Source: Nitrososphaerota archaeon
GTDB taxonomy: Archaea > Thermoproteota > Bathyarchaeia > Bathyarchaeales > Bathycorpusculaceae
DNA length: 35,503 nucleotides
Reading direction: 5' to 3'
NCBI GenBank assembly: GCA_031274765.1
Contig: JAISPR010000032.1
Location: 1 to 35,503 of the forward strand
The stretch's first letter is position 1; every line of letters starts with the position of its first letter. The notes below the pieces were generated by a model. The model saw only the letters and a program-made list of their open reading frames with translations, did not search any database and had not been told where the DNA came from. Shown one piece after another: positions 24,361-32,115 of this stretch. The position numbers and the translations under genes were made by a program.

Positions 24361-24830
24361 CTAACAAATTTCCTGCACCATAACCTCCATCCGATACACC
24401 CACCCCATCTTAAAATACACCCAATTCACACACATCACACATTCCAATTGTTTTTCAGTTAAAAACTCACAATTTTTCACCCAAATAGTACTCTTCACAA
24501 AAACATATCCAACCACAATATCTACCCACAGAACCTAATTAACTACATCATCAAAATACTTGATAACACAAAATTTATCGATAACAAAACTACTGCTTAC
24601 AAATTCATTAACTATACCACCTCCAAAAACTAAACTCATATCACTACAACATACGTAACATTTTCACCACACCCCCATACACCTCTAGATCTAGAACAAA
24701 TTCCCCAACTGTTTTCGCATCTTTTCCTAAAGCCACATACATATTTTTTCTTATCTATAGCTACAAGTTTGTGACGTAGCGTGGCCTTTTTGCTTGTTTC
24801 ATCAATACCCAAATTGGTCAAAGTGAAAAA
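24361..24830 (-). pseudogene. Decayed ISL3-family transposase
   Basis: Three frames together spell the DDE domain of an ISL3-type transposase. Segment 1 (about 24812-24740): LGIDETSKKATLRHKLVAID. Segment 2 (about 24727-24648), shifted: GKDAKTVGEFVLDLEVYGG. Segment 3 (24643-24361): DMSLVFGGGIVNEF, VIDKFHVIKYFDDVVN, a stop, then WVKNCEFLTEKQLE and onward to another stop. Family consensus blocks are LGIDE, GRDAKTV, DMSPAF, DKFHV and LKNPENLTEKQ. The N-terminal part is missing; a family-2 repeat lies just upstream. Frameshifts and stops show it is dead. Confidence 0.8.
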
Positions 24831-24855
24831 ATCTGCATTCTTTCTACATCTATTT

Positions 24856-24989
24856 GGCCTTTCGCCATTTTAGGTAGGTGCACTCATTCTTTCTTCTTTA
24901 AACTTATGTTCTCCCTTAATGCTCCATACAACATTATACCGCAACAAAACTTATTGACCCCCCCCCCACCTAATTTAACGAATAACCGC
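24856..24989 (+). repeat. Family-2 short element, copy b
   Basis: The most complete copy: GGCCTTTCGCCATTTTAGGT, TAGGTGCACTCATTCTTTCT, the GTTCTCCCTTAATGCTCCAT block, CCGCAACAAAACTTATTGA, a run of C, then CACCTAATTTAACGAATAACC. It lies between the transposase pseudogene and a truncated ABC-ATPase fragment. Confidence 0.8.
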
Positions 24990-24991
24990 AG

Positions 24992-25145
24992 TTATTCTCT
25001 GCTGTTTCTTGTCTGTAGATATGTGGTAGATGTTGTGATAAAATCAAGATATGTTCCTGTTAGAAACGCGTAGATGTTTAGTGATTCTGGAACGTATCCT
25101 ACGAGGCGTTTTATGGCTATGGGCTTTGTTGAACGTCAAACCCTA
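24992..25145 (-). pseudogene. ABC-transporter ATPase fragment
   Basis: On the minus strand from 25120 to 24992 one frame reads IAIKRLVGYVPESLNIYAFL then TGTYLDFI, the segment after Walker A in many ABC ATPases (consensus: IKRLIGYVPE, LYEFLTGREYLEF). Just upstream, one base out of frame, GFDVQQSP (25143-25121) continues the same domain (consensus GYDVQKSP). It breaks off at the edge of the family-2 repeat at 24990, and neither Walker A nor the signature motif is present. It is a dead remnant. Confidence 0.65.
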
Positions 25146-25327
25146 AATGTTTTACTACTCAACAGGTTCCCACTATAGTGTTTTTACAGCAAAATAACTC
25201 ACATGTAGTGTTTGTTTTTATTTCCCTTATTTTACAGTCATATTTTTGCAGAAACCCATTATGCATAGCGGTTTGCGAGTGAAAAATAACGCTACATACC
25301 CAGCTGAGTAGTAACGAAAAATCATAT

Positions 25328-25712
25328 ATGCATCGAGACCCCGGCGAGACCATCGAATTAGTAGTCACCACCAATAGAAAAGTTATCACAGCAGAAACCT
25401 GTTACAACAGCCACATAATAGCTTTGAGCATACAAAAAATCCTTAAAAACATCGACTACTCCTTAACCGGTGTTACGATAAAAATTGGCAACGGGATCCC
25501 AGCGTTAGAGACCTACTTGAAGAACTCAATTATACCCTGCCAAACAGGTTGAGCTCAAAGTAGTAAATGAAGCCGGGACTAACCGCCCCCTAAAAAAGCA
25601 CAACCAAAGCCAGAAGATAAAGCATATCTCTTCAGCTATACATATAGCTGGGCGATTAGGTAGTTCAGTACACAGGAGACCAATGATTGCAGCAAACCAT
25701 ACAACCCAATAA
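25328..25712 (+). pseudogene. Frameshifted gene, unrecognised (RNase-H-fold-like traits)
   Basis: Frame 1 (ATG 25328 to TGA 25550-25552) gives 74 residues (MHRDPGETIELVVTTNRKVI, DYSLTGVTIKIGNGIPALET). Frame 2, one base over, continues with protein-like sequence from about 25530 to TAA 25710-25712 (QVELKVVNEAGTNRPLKKHN, HISSAIHIAGRLG). A single one-base shift would make one protein of about 128 residues. GNG...E and VNEAG recall the YqgF/RuvC-like domain of Tex proteins, but this is weak. It overlaps the start of the next gene by 26 bases. It may be a sequencing or assembly error, a true pseudogene, or N-terminally truncated. Confidence 0.5.
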
Positions 25713-26778
25713 AACGCTCATAGTAGACGGACCAGCGTCAGTTCAATTGCTTACTGGAAAAGCTGAAGTATTTGGAAGCCCCTTCAAAGAACTCCAGCGC
25801 GTCATCGTCAGAGAAGGTAAACGTACACCTTTTTTTGTTTCTGAAACCGCAGTTTTTGAAGTGGTATTAGGTGCAGGCGCGACCACAAAAGAGATAATGG
25901 GCAATACAGTACCAGAATCATGGAATAAACCAGTCCAGGTTATTTTGGGTCTAGAGAAAAAACCGGTTGTGATCTTGGTTTTAGGCGCAGTTGATACAGG
26001 GAAAAGTAGTTTTTGTACCTACATATTAAACAAAATGGTTGAAGCCAAACGCAGAGTCGCAGTTCTTGACGGTGACTTGGGGCAATCTGATATTGGTCCC
26101 TGTGCAAGCGTCGGCTATGCTGTAACGGCTAAACCCATTGGGGAACTCTATGATTTACGGTACCAAAATGGTTATTTCATCGGTGCCACCTCACCATCTG
26201 TTGCAGTTGCCAAAACACTTGAAGGTTTAAAAACCATGATGGAGGAAACCATCGAGCGACACACAGATGCTATATTAATCAACACCGACGGTTTTGTGGT
26301 AGGCAATGATGCTATCCGCTACAAACTAAATTTGGTTAGAGAACTAAAACCCGATATAGTTGTTGGGGTACAAATTCAAAATGAACTAGAGGAATTAATG
26401 TCTTATCTGGGCGGCGGCGGAGTATTAACTGTTGGAGCATCTGAAGCATTAAATGTACGGAGCCGCGAAAAACGCAAAATTTTACGTGAAATGAGCTACG
26501 CTAAATATCTGCGCAACTCCAAACTCCAATGTTATCCTCTAAGCCAACTCACAGTTGAACCAAGAAACGCAGTACCTAAAACCCAAAAACCTGAAAAAGG
26601 CGTGCTAGTGGGCTTATATGGCAGAGGCAATAGATTTTTAGGTATTGGAATTTTGCGCGCCATCAATCCCACTAGGCGCACTCTAAAGGTTCAAACTGCA
26701 GTCATCACAAAACCCCACCGTCTTATCATTGGAAAAGTTTTTTTGAACCATAAACTTCAAGAAACCCAACAAGACTAA
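25687..26778 (+). CDS. Clp1/Grc3-type polynucleotide 5'-hydroxyl kinase
   Basis: A 363-residue P-loop kinase of the COG1341 family, which phosphorylates 5'-OH ends of RNA (and DNA) and acts in RNA processing. An N-terminal beta-rich domain (residues 1-90), then Walker A GAVDTGKS (100-107), Walker B-region VLDGDLGQSDIGP (126-138), and a C-terminal domain with VGLYGRGNRFLGIGIL. Start is TTG at 25687; AGGAGACC lies eight bases upstream, while the ATG at 25683 is out of frame. Stop overlaps the convergent XPD gene's stop by four bases. Confidence 0.87.
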   Translation: MQQTIQPNKTLIVDGPASVQLLTGKAEVFGSPFKELQRVIVREGKRTPFFVSETAVFEVVLGAGATTKEIMGNTVPESWNKPVQVILGLEKKPVVILVLGAVDTGKSSFCTYILNKMVEAKRRVAVLDGDLGQSDIGPCASVGYAVTAKPIGELYDLRYQNGYFIGATSPSVAVAKTLEGLKTMMEETIERHTDAILINTDGFVVGNDAIRYKLNLVRELKPDIVVGVQIQNELEELMSYLGGGGVLTVGASEALNVRSREKRKILREMSYAKYLRNSKLQCYPLSQLTVEPRNAVPKTQKPEKGVLVGLYGRGNRFLGIGILRAINPTRRTLKVQTAVITKPHRLIIGKVFLNHKLQETQQD

Positions 26779-28697
26779 CTACTAAAAAAGGTTCTAACTT
26801 CATCAGCTAACACACCTTGCTTATCAGGCAAACTTTTCATACCATTTGTTATCCAACTAGGTATGAAACTCTTGCAGTACGCAGAATCAAAACGGTAATC
26901 TAGAAAAACTATAGCACCTTTATCATCTAGTGTGCGGATAGGACGCCCTGCAGCCTGTGTGGCTTTTTTCATAGCCGGTAAGATGTAACCGTATTCCCGG
27001 CCTCTGCCTGGAAAACGGGTTTCATAATAGTCAATTTGGGCTCTAACTCGAGGTGTCGGCTCTGCGTATGGCACGCCCACAACAAGCACCGAATTCATTT
27101 GGTTCCCAGGAAAATCTACACCTTCCGAAGTTCGCCCCCCCTGTACGCCAAGAAAAACTGCCCCACCTTTATCCCCGCATGCCTTGAAATCCTGCACCAA
27201 TTTTTCGTTAGCTTTAGAAGTCATACCACTTTGCTCATAGAACAATGGTTTGAGTAGCTGCTGTTCTAGGCCCTCTGAGAGTAGCGCGTTTAGAACTTGG
27301 AAGCTAGCGGCAAAAATTCCTGTGTTGGTGGGAGTGCTGTTAACGACTGCGTTTATGCAGCTAATCAGGGTCTGATACATTTTTGGGGTACGTTTTTCCA
27401 TTGAAGTGGTAACGCCAAGACAAACTGCAGAGAAAACGTGTTCTTTTGGGAACGGGGAGGGAGCAATAAACTGGACGGTGTTTTGAGGCATTTTAGTTAT
27501 GCGTGCATAGGCTTCCAAGGGCTGGAGAGTACCAGACATGACCACATTAGCATAGGTGGCAGAAAATACGGGTTCGGTTATTTTTGAGGGATCTAATGCG
27601 ACAATCTCGAGTTTAGCAGTTTTGTTACCTTCCTTTGTGAAGTACCGACTTGCTACGTTGATGTAGGAGCTGTCTTCGATTGTTTCGATCCACTTTTGTA
27701 GGTATTCACCCATAGAATTAACATAGGAACGAGGGTTCTTGCCCTCAGCGAGCATTGCTTTTCTTATTGCTAACCCGGCTTCGTGGATGTGTTCAAAGAA
27801 GTCTTTTGGTTTTTGAATACCGCTTTTTTCAATTATGTTTTTTATGTGACTTGTTTGGATGATTTCTTCCTTGTGGATTTTGTCGGTTAGGGTTTCTATT
27901 TCGTTACGGAAATAATGGATGAATTGTTCGATATCGCGATAATTGTATTTTTCTGCTTCTATCTCTGCAGTTTTCATGACAAATGAGGTTAATTGACTGC
28001 TTGAGATGTCTATGGCGGTTTCGGGGAGGTTATGTGCTTCATCCACAACTAGGATAATTTTAGAAAGTTCAGTTTCTAGGTTTTTGAGAAATGCTGTTCG
28101 AATCATAGGATCAAACACATAGAGGTAACTCAGTGCAATGACCTGTGCCTCAGTGATTGCTCCTTTCACCAGTTCGTAGGCGCAGAGTTGCTTTTTTTTG
28201 CAGGACCGCAGAATTTCAGACCCCATATAGGGACGCCTAGCAACCTCTTGTTGCATCTGGGTGTATTCCCAGGAACGGTTCTGTACATTGGTATAATATG
28301 GACATCGGCCTTTGGCTTTGAGCATTTCGCAAACTTCCATAAGGGAGCGAGAGTCAGAGGAACCTTTGGAGGCAAATACATTGAGGCACATTTCGTTACG
28401 GCCTCGAATAGATATTCCCGTGATAGGATGCTGTTTATAAATGGCACGTAGTTCTTCGATAACGCGGTCATGTTGGCGGTGGGTTCTGGCGACATAGAGG
28501 ATTTTGAGGTTTTTTTTCATTGCCACAGGGAGCACTGCAGAGAGTGCTGAGATTGTTTTGCCCAGGCCATTGCTGCCCTCGATGAGTACACTTTGGTGGT
28601 TGTTGACGGCTTTGTTAACAGTAGTTATGAATTCGTCTTGATGTGGACGAGGGCGGCCATAGGGAAAGTATTCTTGAACTTCTGGGGGTAGTTGCAT
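26775..28697 (-). CDS. xpd: XPD/Rad3-family 5'-3' DNA helicase
   Basis: A 640-residue superfamily 2 helicase. Walker A GSNGLGKT (41-48), DEAH box VVDEAH (217-222), and the iron-sulphur domain cysteines C104, C123, C132 and C172 between motifs I and II, as in archaeal XPD. C-terminal motifs include GVQGGRTSEGVDFPG (motif V region) and QAAGRPIRT (motif VI, Q-x-x-GR-x-x-R). Length is normal for archaeal XPD. Its role is DNA unwinding in repair. The start ATG overlaps the stop of the upstream endonuclease-III-like gene in a TAATG arrangement, so translation is probably coupled. Confidence 0.93.
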   Translation of the reverse strand: MQLPPEVQEYFPYGRPRPHQDEFITTVNKAVNNHQSVLIEGSNGLGKTISALSAVLPVAMKKNLKILYVARTHRQHDRVIEELRAIYKQHPITGISIRGRNEMCLNVFASKGSSDSRSLMEVCEMLKAKGRCPYYTNVQNRSWEYTQMQQEVARRPYMGSEILRSCKKKQLCAYELVKGAITEAQVIALSYLYVFDPMIRTAFLKNLETELSKIILVVDEAHNLPETAIDISSSQLTSFVMKTAEIEAEKYNYRDIEQFIHYFRNEIETLTDKIHKEEIIQTSHIKNIIEKSGIQKPKDFFEHIHEAGLAIRKAMLAEGKNPRSYVNSMGEYLQKWIETIEDSSYINVASRYFTKEGNKTAKLEIVALDPSKITEPVFSATYANVVMSGTLQPLEAYARITKMPQNTVQFIAPSPFPKEHVFSAVCLGVTTSMEKRTPKMYQTLISCINAVVNSTPTNTGIFAASFQVLNALLSEGLEQQLLKPLFYEQSGMTSKANEKLVQDFKACGDKGGAVFLGVQGGRTSEGVDFPGNQMNSVLVVGVPYAEPTPRVRAQIDYYETRFPGRGREYGYILPAMKKATQAAGRPIRTLDDKGAIVFLDYRFDSAYCKSFIPSWITNGMKSLPDKQGVLADEVRTFFSS

Positions 28698-29314
28698 TAG
28701 TTTATTCTCCAGTTTGATGCGTAATAAGTGTTAAGATATTTTGTGCAAAGTGGATTATGGGTTTTACAGGTTTTTTGGCTATGTGCAATCAAGCGCAGGT
28801 TCACCAATGAATAATTTTGGGGTTTAATAAACGACTGGAGGCTTTGAGGGGTTGTTTTATAGCCATCATTTGTGACTGTTATTTTCAACTGTTCTGAGAC
28901 CGGTTTAATGTGCTTGCTCACAGGTGTTGGAGGTTTGTTGGCAAAAAACAATAACGCCCCATCGGTTGCTTTTGGACCTACCCTTATCGATATAAGCGCT
29001 TGTCTTACTGCCGCTTGGGGTGAAAAGAGGATAGGTGGGGTACGGTCTAACTGGGTAAGAATTGTTTTGAGGGCTGTATAGATAGTTTTTGGTTTAGTTT
29101 GGTAGAGTTTGGCGATTTGTATACATTCACTTATCGCAGTAATTTTTGTGGTTGCAAGGATTTTGGGGGTTATTGGAAATTTGTCGAAGGGTCTTTTGAA
29201 GGCGTGTTGGGTATTGGTAGCAGGGGTGGTTTGCGAAATAATTGGGGTGACCAGGGTTTGATGTGGATTGGTGCTGTTTTTGACAGGTGGGATAGGTAAG
29301 GTATCTCTTAACAT
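28697..29314 (-). CDS. Divergent endonuclease III-like HhH protein
   Basis: A 205-residue relative of HhH-GPD DNA glycosylases. Conserved traits: HQTLVTPIISQTTPATNTQH (family: ATILSQNTTDKN), ITPKILATTKITAISECIQIAKLYQTK, the HhH-like VGPKATDGALLFF (112-124, Lys115 kept) and VSKHIKPVSEQL. The catalytic Asp of the usual PVDTHI is Ser133 here. Of the four iron-sulphur Cys only C183 and C190 remain; the third position is Tyr193 and the fourth is missing. The protein is unusually rich in Thr, Pro, Lys, Asn and Ile. It is coupled to XPD by TAATG. It may be a binding protein that lost glycosylase activity, or a gene beginning to decay. Confidence 0.65.
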   Translation of the reverse strand: MLRDTLPIPPVKNSTNPHQTLVTPIISQTTPATNTQHAFKRPFDKFPITPKILATTKITAISECIQIAKLYQTKPKTIYTALKTILTQLDRTPPILFSPQAAVRQALISIRVGPKATDGALLFFANKPPTPVSKHIKPVSEQLKITVTNDGYKTTPQSLQSFIKPQNYSLVNLRLIAHSQKTCKTHNPLCTKYLNTYYASNWRIN

Positions 29315-29465
29315 AGCTATAATTGTTATGGCATCTGTCTGTGTTAGCGTCTACTTCACCCTTTGCATAAAACAGTTGCAAATGTGTCTGCGAGCTTATA
29401 AATACCAATTGTGGAGATGTGATGTTTGGGCATCAAGAAACTGCTCTACCGCCATGAGAGCGAAA

Positions 29466-30473
29466 TTAGCGGGATAAGGCTATCCAGAGATGATCTGAGC
29501 TGGGGCAGGGCAGTTCCTTGGTTGAATCTTGGTTTTTTATGAGTAGCCGCTTATGGGGATTTAATAAAAATTCGCCGATGACATCGGCATAGATATGTTG
29601 AGCTGCGAGGGCTTGGATTATTTTTGATACATTTTGGGGTTCTGCGGCGATAAGCAGAGCACCAGAACTAATTAATTGTAGCGGATCGATTTCGTAGTAG
29701 CGACAAATTTTTGCGGTTTCAGGCTCTACAGTTATTTTTTCCTCAAAAATCCGTACACCTAAACCAGCTGCATCTGCCATTTCATGTACACCGTTTAGAA
29801 TACCGCCCTCTGTTGGATCATGCATCGCATGGACTCCGCCAGCATGATATGCTGTTAGAGCGTCTTTGACGATACTGATTTGATTATAAAAGGCGGCGGC
29901 GTCGTTGAGCATGGATTGGCTAAAAACGGTTTGGAGTTGTTGCTGGCGATCGGTAGCAAGAATTGCGGTGCCTTCGATCCCGGCGCTTTTAGTCATGATA
30001 AGCATGTCACCTGCTTTTGCCCCTGCGGCCGTCACATATTTTCCTTTTTCGGTTAGGCCTACAAGGCAACCAACTATGATAGGGTTTGTTATGCCAGGTG
30101 TAGTTTCGCAGTGACCGCCAACAATAGCTATGCCTAGGTCTTCTGCAGCACGATGCATTTGTTTGCTAATGGTTTCAACGATTTTACTATCGGTATTTTG
30201 GGGGAGCATAATACAGCTAAAGAAAAATGCAGGTTCGACACCAAAGGTTGCAACATCATTGGCATTGATGTTTATGGCCTCCCAGCCGATACGTTCTACT
30301 GCGCCTGTGATGGGATCCATAGATATTATGGCGTCTTTGGTGCCCATATCCAATACTGCGCCATCAACACCTGCAGTTGGGCCTAGTTTTATTTCGTTTC
30401 TTTTGGCGCCCAAGTTTTTGAAAACTATATTTTTTAAGATGTCGGGGGGGATTTTTCCGGGTTGGAGTTTCAT
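29466..30473 (-). CDS. AIR synthase-related (PurM/HypE-like) protein
   Basis: A 335-residue ATP-grasp-unrelated PurM-fold protein of the group containing AIR synthase, HypE, ThiL and SelD. Evidence: GPTAGVDGAVLD near residue 32-43, INANDVATFGVEPAFFF, IAIVGGHCETTPG, and AMHDPTEGGILNGVHEMA, the HypE-like ATP-binding blocks. It lacks the C-terminal PRIC Cys of true HypE (ends DHLWIALSR), so it is a HypE-like archaeal family of unknown substrate. It starts 13 bases after the ECF S-component gene and probably shares its transcript, hinting at cofactor or vitamin metabolism. Confidence 0.82.
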   Translation of the reverse strand: MKLQPGKIPPDILKNIVFKNLGAKRNEIKLGPTAGVDGAVLDMGTKDAIISMDPITGAVERIGWEAININANDVATFGVEPAFFFSCIMLPQNTDSKIVETISKQMHRAAEDLGIAIVGGHCETTPGITNPIIVGCLVGLTEKGKYVTAAGAKAGDMLIMTKSAGIEGTAILATDRQQQLQTVFSQSMLNDAAAFYNQISIVKDALTAYHAGGVHAMHDPTEGGILNGVHEMADAAGLGVRIFEEKITVEPETAKICRYYEIDPLQLISSGALLIAAEPQNVSKIIQALAAQHIYADVIGEFLLNPHKRLLIKNQDSTKELPCPSSDHLWIALSR

Positions 30474-30486
30474 AGGTATATCTTTG

Positions 30487-31035
30487 TCAAAGGTAGTTTT
30501 TAAACTGTGGGAAAAGCCGTTGTACTGTATGTGTGATTGGGATGGCTATTATTAGACCTATTACCATTTGGCCTATGTTTAGAGGTATTTCTAGGAGAGC
30601 ATAGATTTCTGATCCGGGGATTAGTATGGCGAGCAGAGTTTCGTAGATGAAATAGCCGATAACCATTATGGAACCGCCTATTGTTATTGAGATGGTGGCT
30701 CGCAGGGTTGTGTTTTGGATGCGTCCAAGTTTGATGTTGAGAAATCCAACTATTGCGCCTTGGGTGCCTTTTATTATCAATGTTCCGGGGGCAAAGTGTG
30801 TAAAGCCCAAGTAAACATCTGAAAGAGCTGCGCCGATGCCTCCGGCGAATGCGCCAACAAAAGGACCAAAGAGCAAAGCGGTGACGTAGATAGCTACTTC
30901 GCCTATATTGAAGTAGCCTGATGTTGCGGGGATGGGTATGGGTGGGATTTGTGAGATTATGATGAATATGAGTGTTGTGAAGAGGGCTGTTGTGGTAATT
31001 ATAGTAGTTGTTTTTGGGGTTGTTTTTGTATTCAT
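30487..31035 (-). CDS. ECF transporter S component (PF07155-like)
   Basis: A 182-residue membrane protein with about six hydrophobic helices. The motif FNIGEVAIYVTALLFGPFVG, then GGIGAALSDVYLG and APGTLIIKGTQGAIVGFL match the S (substrate-binding) subunit family PF07155 of energy-coupling-factor vitamin transporters. Which vitamin is bound cannot be told. No ECF A/T genes are present, as is usual for group II systems. The N-terminus is Thr/Lys-rich. A TATA-like box (minus strand, TTTTTATACAT near 31105-31117) precedes it; no riboswitch is recognisable in the 80-base leader. Confidence 0.85.
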   Translation of the reverse strand: MNTKTTPKTTTIITTTALFTTLIFIIISQIPPIPIPATSGYFNIGEVAIYVTALLFGPFVGAFAGGIGAALSDVYLGFTHFAPGTLIIKGTQGAIVGFLNIKLGRIQNTTLRATISITIGGSIMVIGYFIYETLLAILIPGSEIYALLEIPLNIGQMVIGLIIAIPITHTVQRLFPQFKNYL

Positions 31036-31284
31036 TTGTTTCTTTCTCGAAGGTTGGGGGGGTTATCAATATTTTGGTAGTTAGGCATCTACAATAAACA
31101 GTTTTGGATGTATAAAAACAACATAGTTTTATCAACATTGGAATTTTTTAGCCGTGTATTTTTTGTTGTGTGAAATGTTGTTGTGTAGTTGTAATTCAGT
31201 TGTGCAGTTGTTTGTTAGTTATGATATGCAGGGTTTTTATGTGTTGCAAGTTTGGGTATGATTTAGTTTAGGGGTTTTTGAGTT

Positions 31285-31390
31285 GGGAGACTGTTTGAAA
31301 ACTAGAATTTTTCGTGTTTTTGGAGGAAACGGGCGAAGAAAAGCGGTTTTTTCTTGTTTTCCGAGGTTTTTATTGTTTTTCGGACAGACT
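31285..31390 (+). repeat. Family-1 element, copy D (diverged)
   Basis: About 106 bp: GGGAGACTGTTTGAAAACTA at the left, TTTTTCGGACAGACT at the right, with a middle resembling the other copies (GAAACGGGCGAAGAAAAGCG). The outer stem is preserved through G-C and G-T pairs except one position. Confidence 0.75.
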
Positions 31391-31440
31391 GTTTGGGTTT
31401 GTTATATAGCGGTTTGGTGGGAGGGTTTTCGTTTGATTGG

Positions 31441-31552
31441 TTTGTCAAACGGATAGGGTTAACAAGTGTGTTATGATATTGTTGTTTTGAACATACAGGA
31501 GAACATAAAAGTTTAAAGGTAAATGCGCCCGTCTAAAATAGAAGGGTCTTTG
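31441..31552 (-). repeat. Family-2 short element, copy d (diverged)
   Basis: Reverse-orientation copy: TTTGTCAAACGGATAGGGTT, AGGAGAACATAAAAGTTTAA and GCGCCCGTCTAAAATAG correspond in order to the complement of 24989-24856. It begins 50 bases after a family-1 element, the opposite order from the 7-kb cluster but with the same relative strands. Confidence 0.55.
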
Positions 31553-32115
31553 GTTTTTATTAGTGTATACTGAACTGTTTGGTTTATGTTCATGTTGTTT
31601 TATGAAATAGTTCTGTTTGTTAAGAGTTGTTAGTTGTTAAGGTATTTGTGTATGCGTCAGGTAAAAATAAAGGGTTGGTCTGGTGCCAAAGGCAGGTAGG
31701 TTAAATGTAGGAGTGAAATCGGTGTTAGACTGAACATCTACTTGTTTTTTCAATCAACAAACTTTTGAACTAATGTTTTAACAGTTATTATGAAGGGCGG
31801 ACTGTTTGGGTATTTGGAGTATAGTTTTAACAAAAGTGCCTTGTCAATTTGTTTTGGCTAATTTTTAGTTTTTTGCTATTTTTATTTAACAAAAGCGATG
31901 ACACATGCATATTATGTATATTTTGATATAAAAATTCACCAAACTATACAAATTAAACATAAACACTCAATAAAACCCAACAATGGACCGCACCTATCGG
32001 CTGGAATATTTTTTAAAAACATTTATTTTGGACTTAACTCTAACTTGTTAAGTGTTAAGCAGATATTTTGGGCGTTAACCCCTTAGCAAACAGCTCACAA
32101 ACTGGTGCATGTCTT

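Larger units (their letters stand above)
31036..32115. other. Gene-free spacer, G+T-rich with two elements
   Basis: About 1.1 kb. 31140-31440 is G+T-rich on the plus strand and holds a family-1 element (31285-31390) and a family-2 element (31441-31552). 31553-31890 is T/G-rich with no recognisable frame; 31890-32060 is AT-rich and probably carries the promoter of the gene at 32116. A 62-codon frame at 31898 is not credible. Confidence 0.55.

Noticed and set aside
30487-31140. Thiamine or other vitamin riboswitch before the ECF gene
   Set aside because: The leader shows none of the conserved thi-box or FMN-element sequences.
31898-32086. 62-residue open frame upstream of the paralog pair
   Set aside because: AT-rich composition with no ribosome-binding site; it overlaps the likely promoter.
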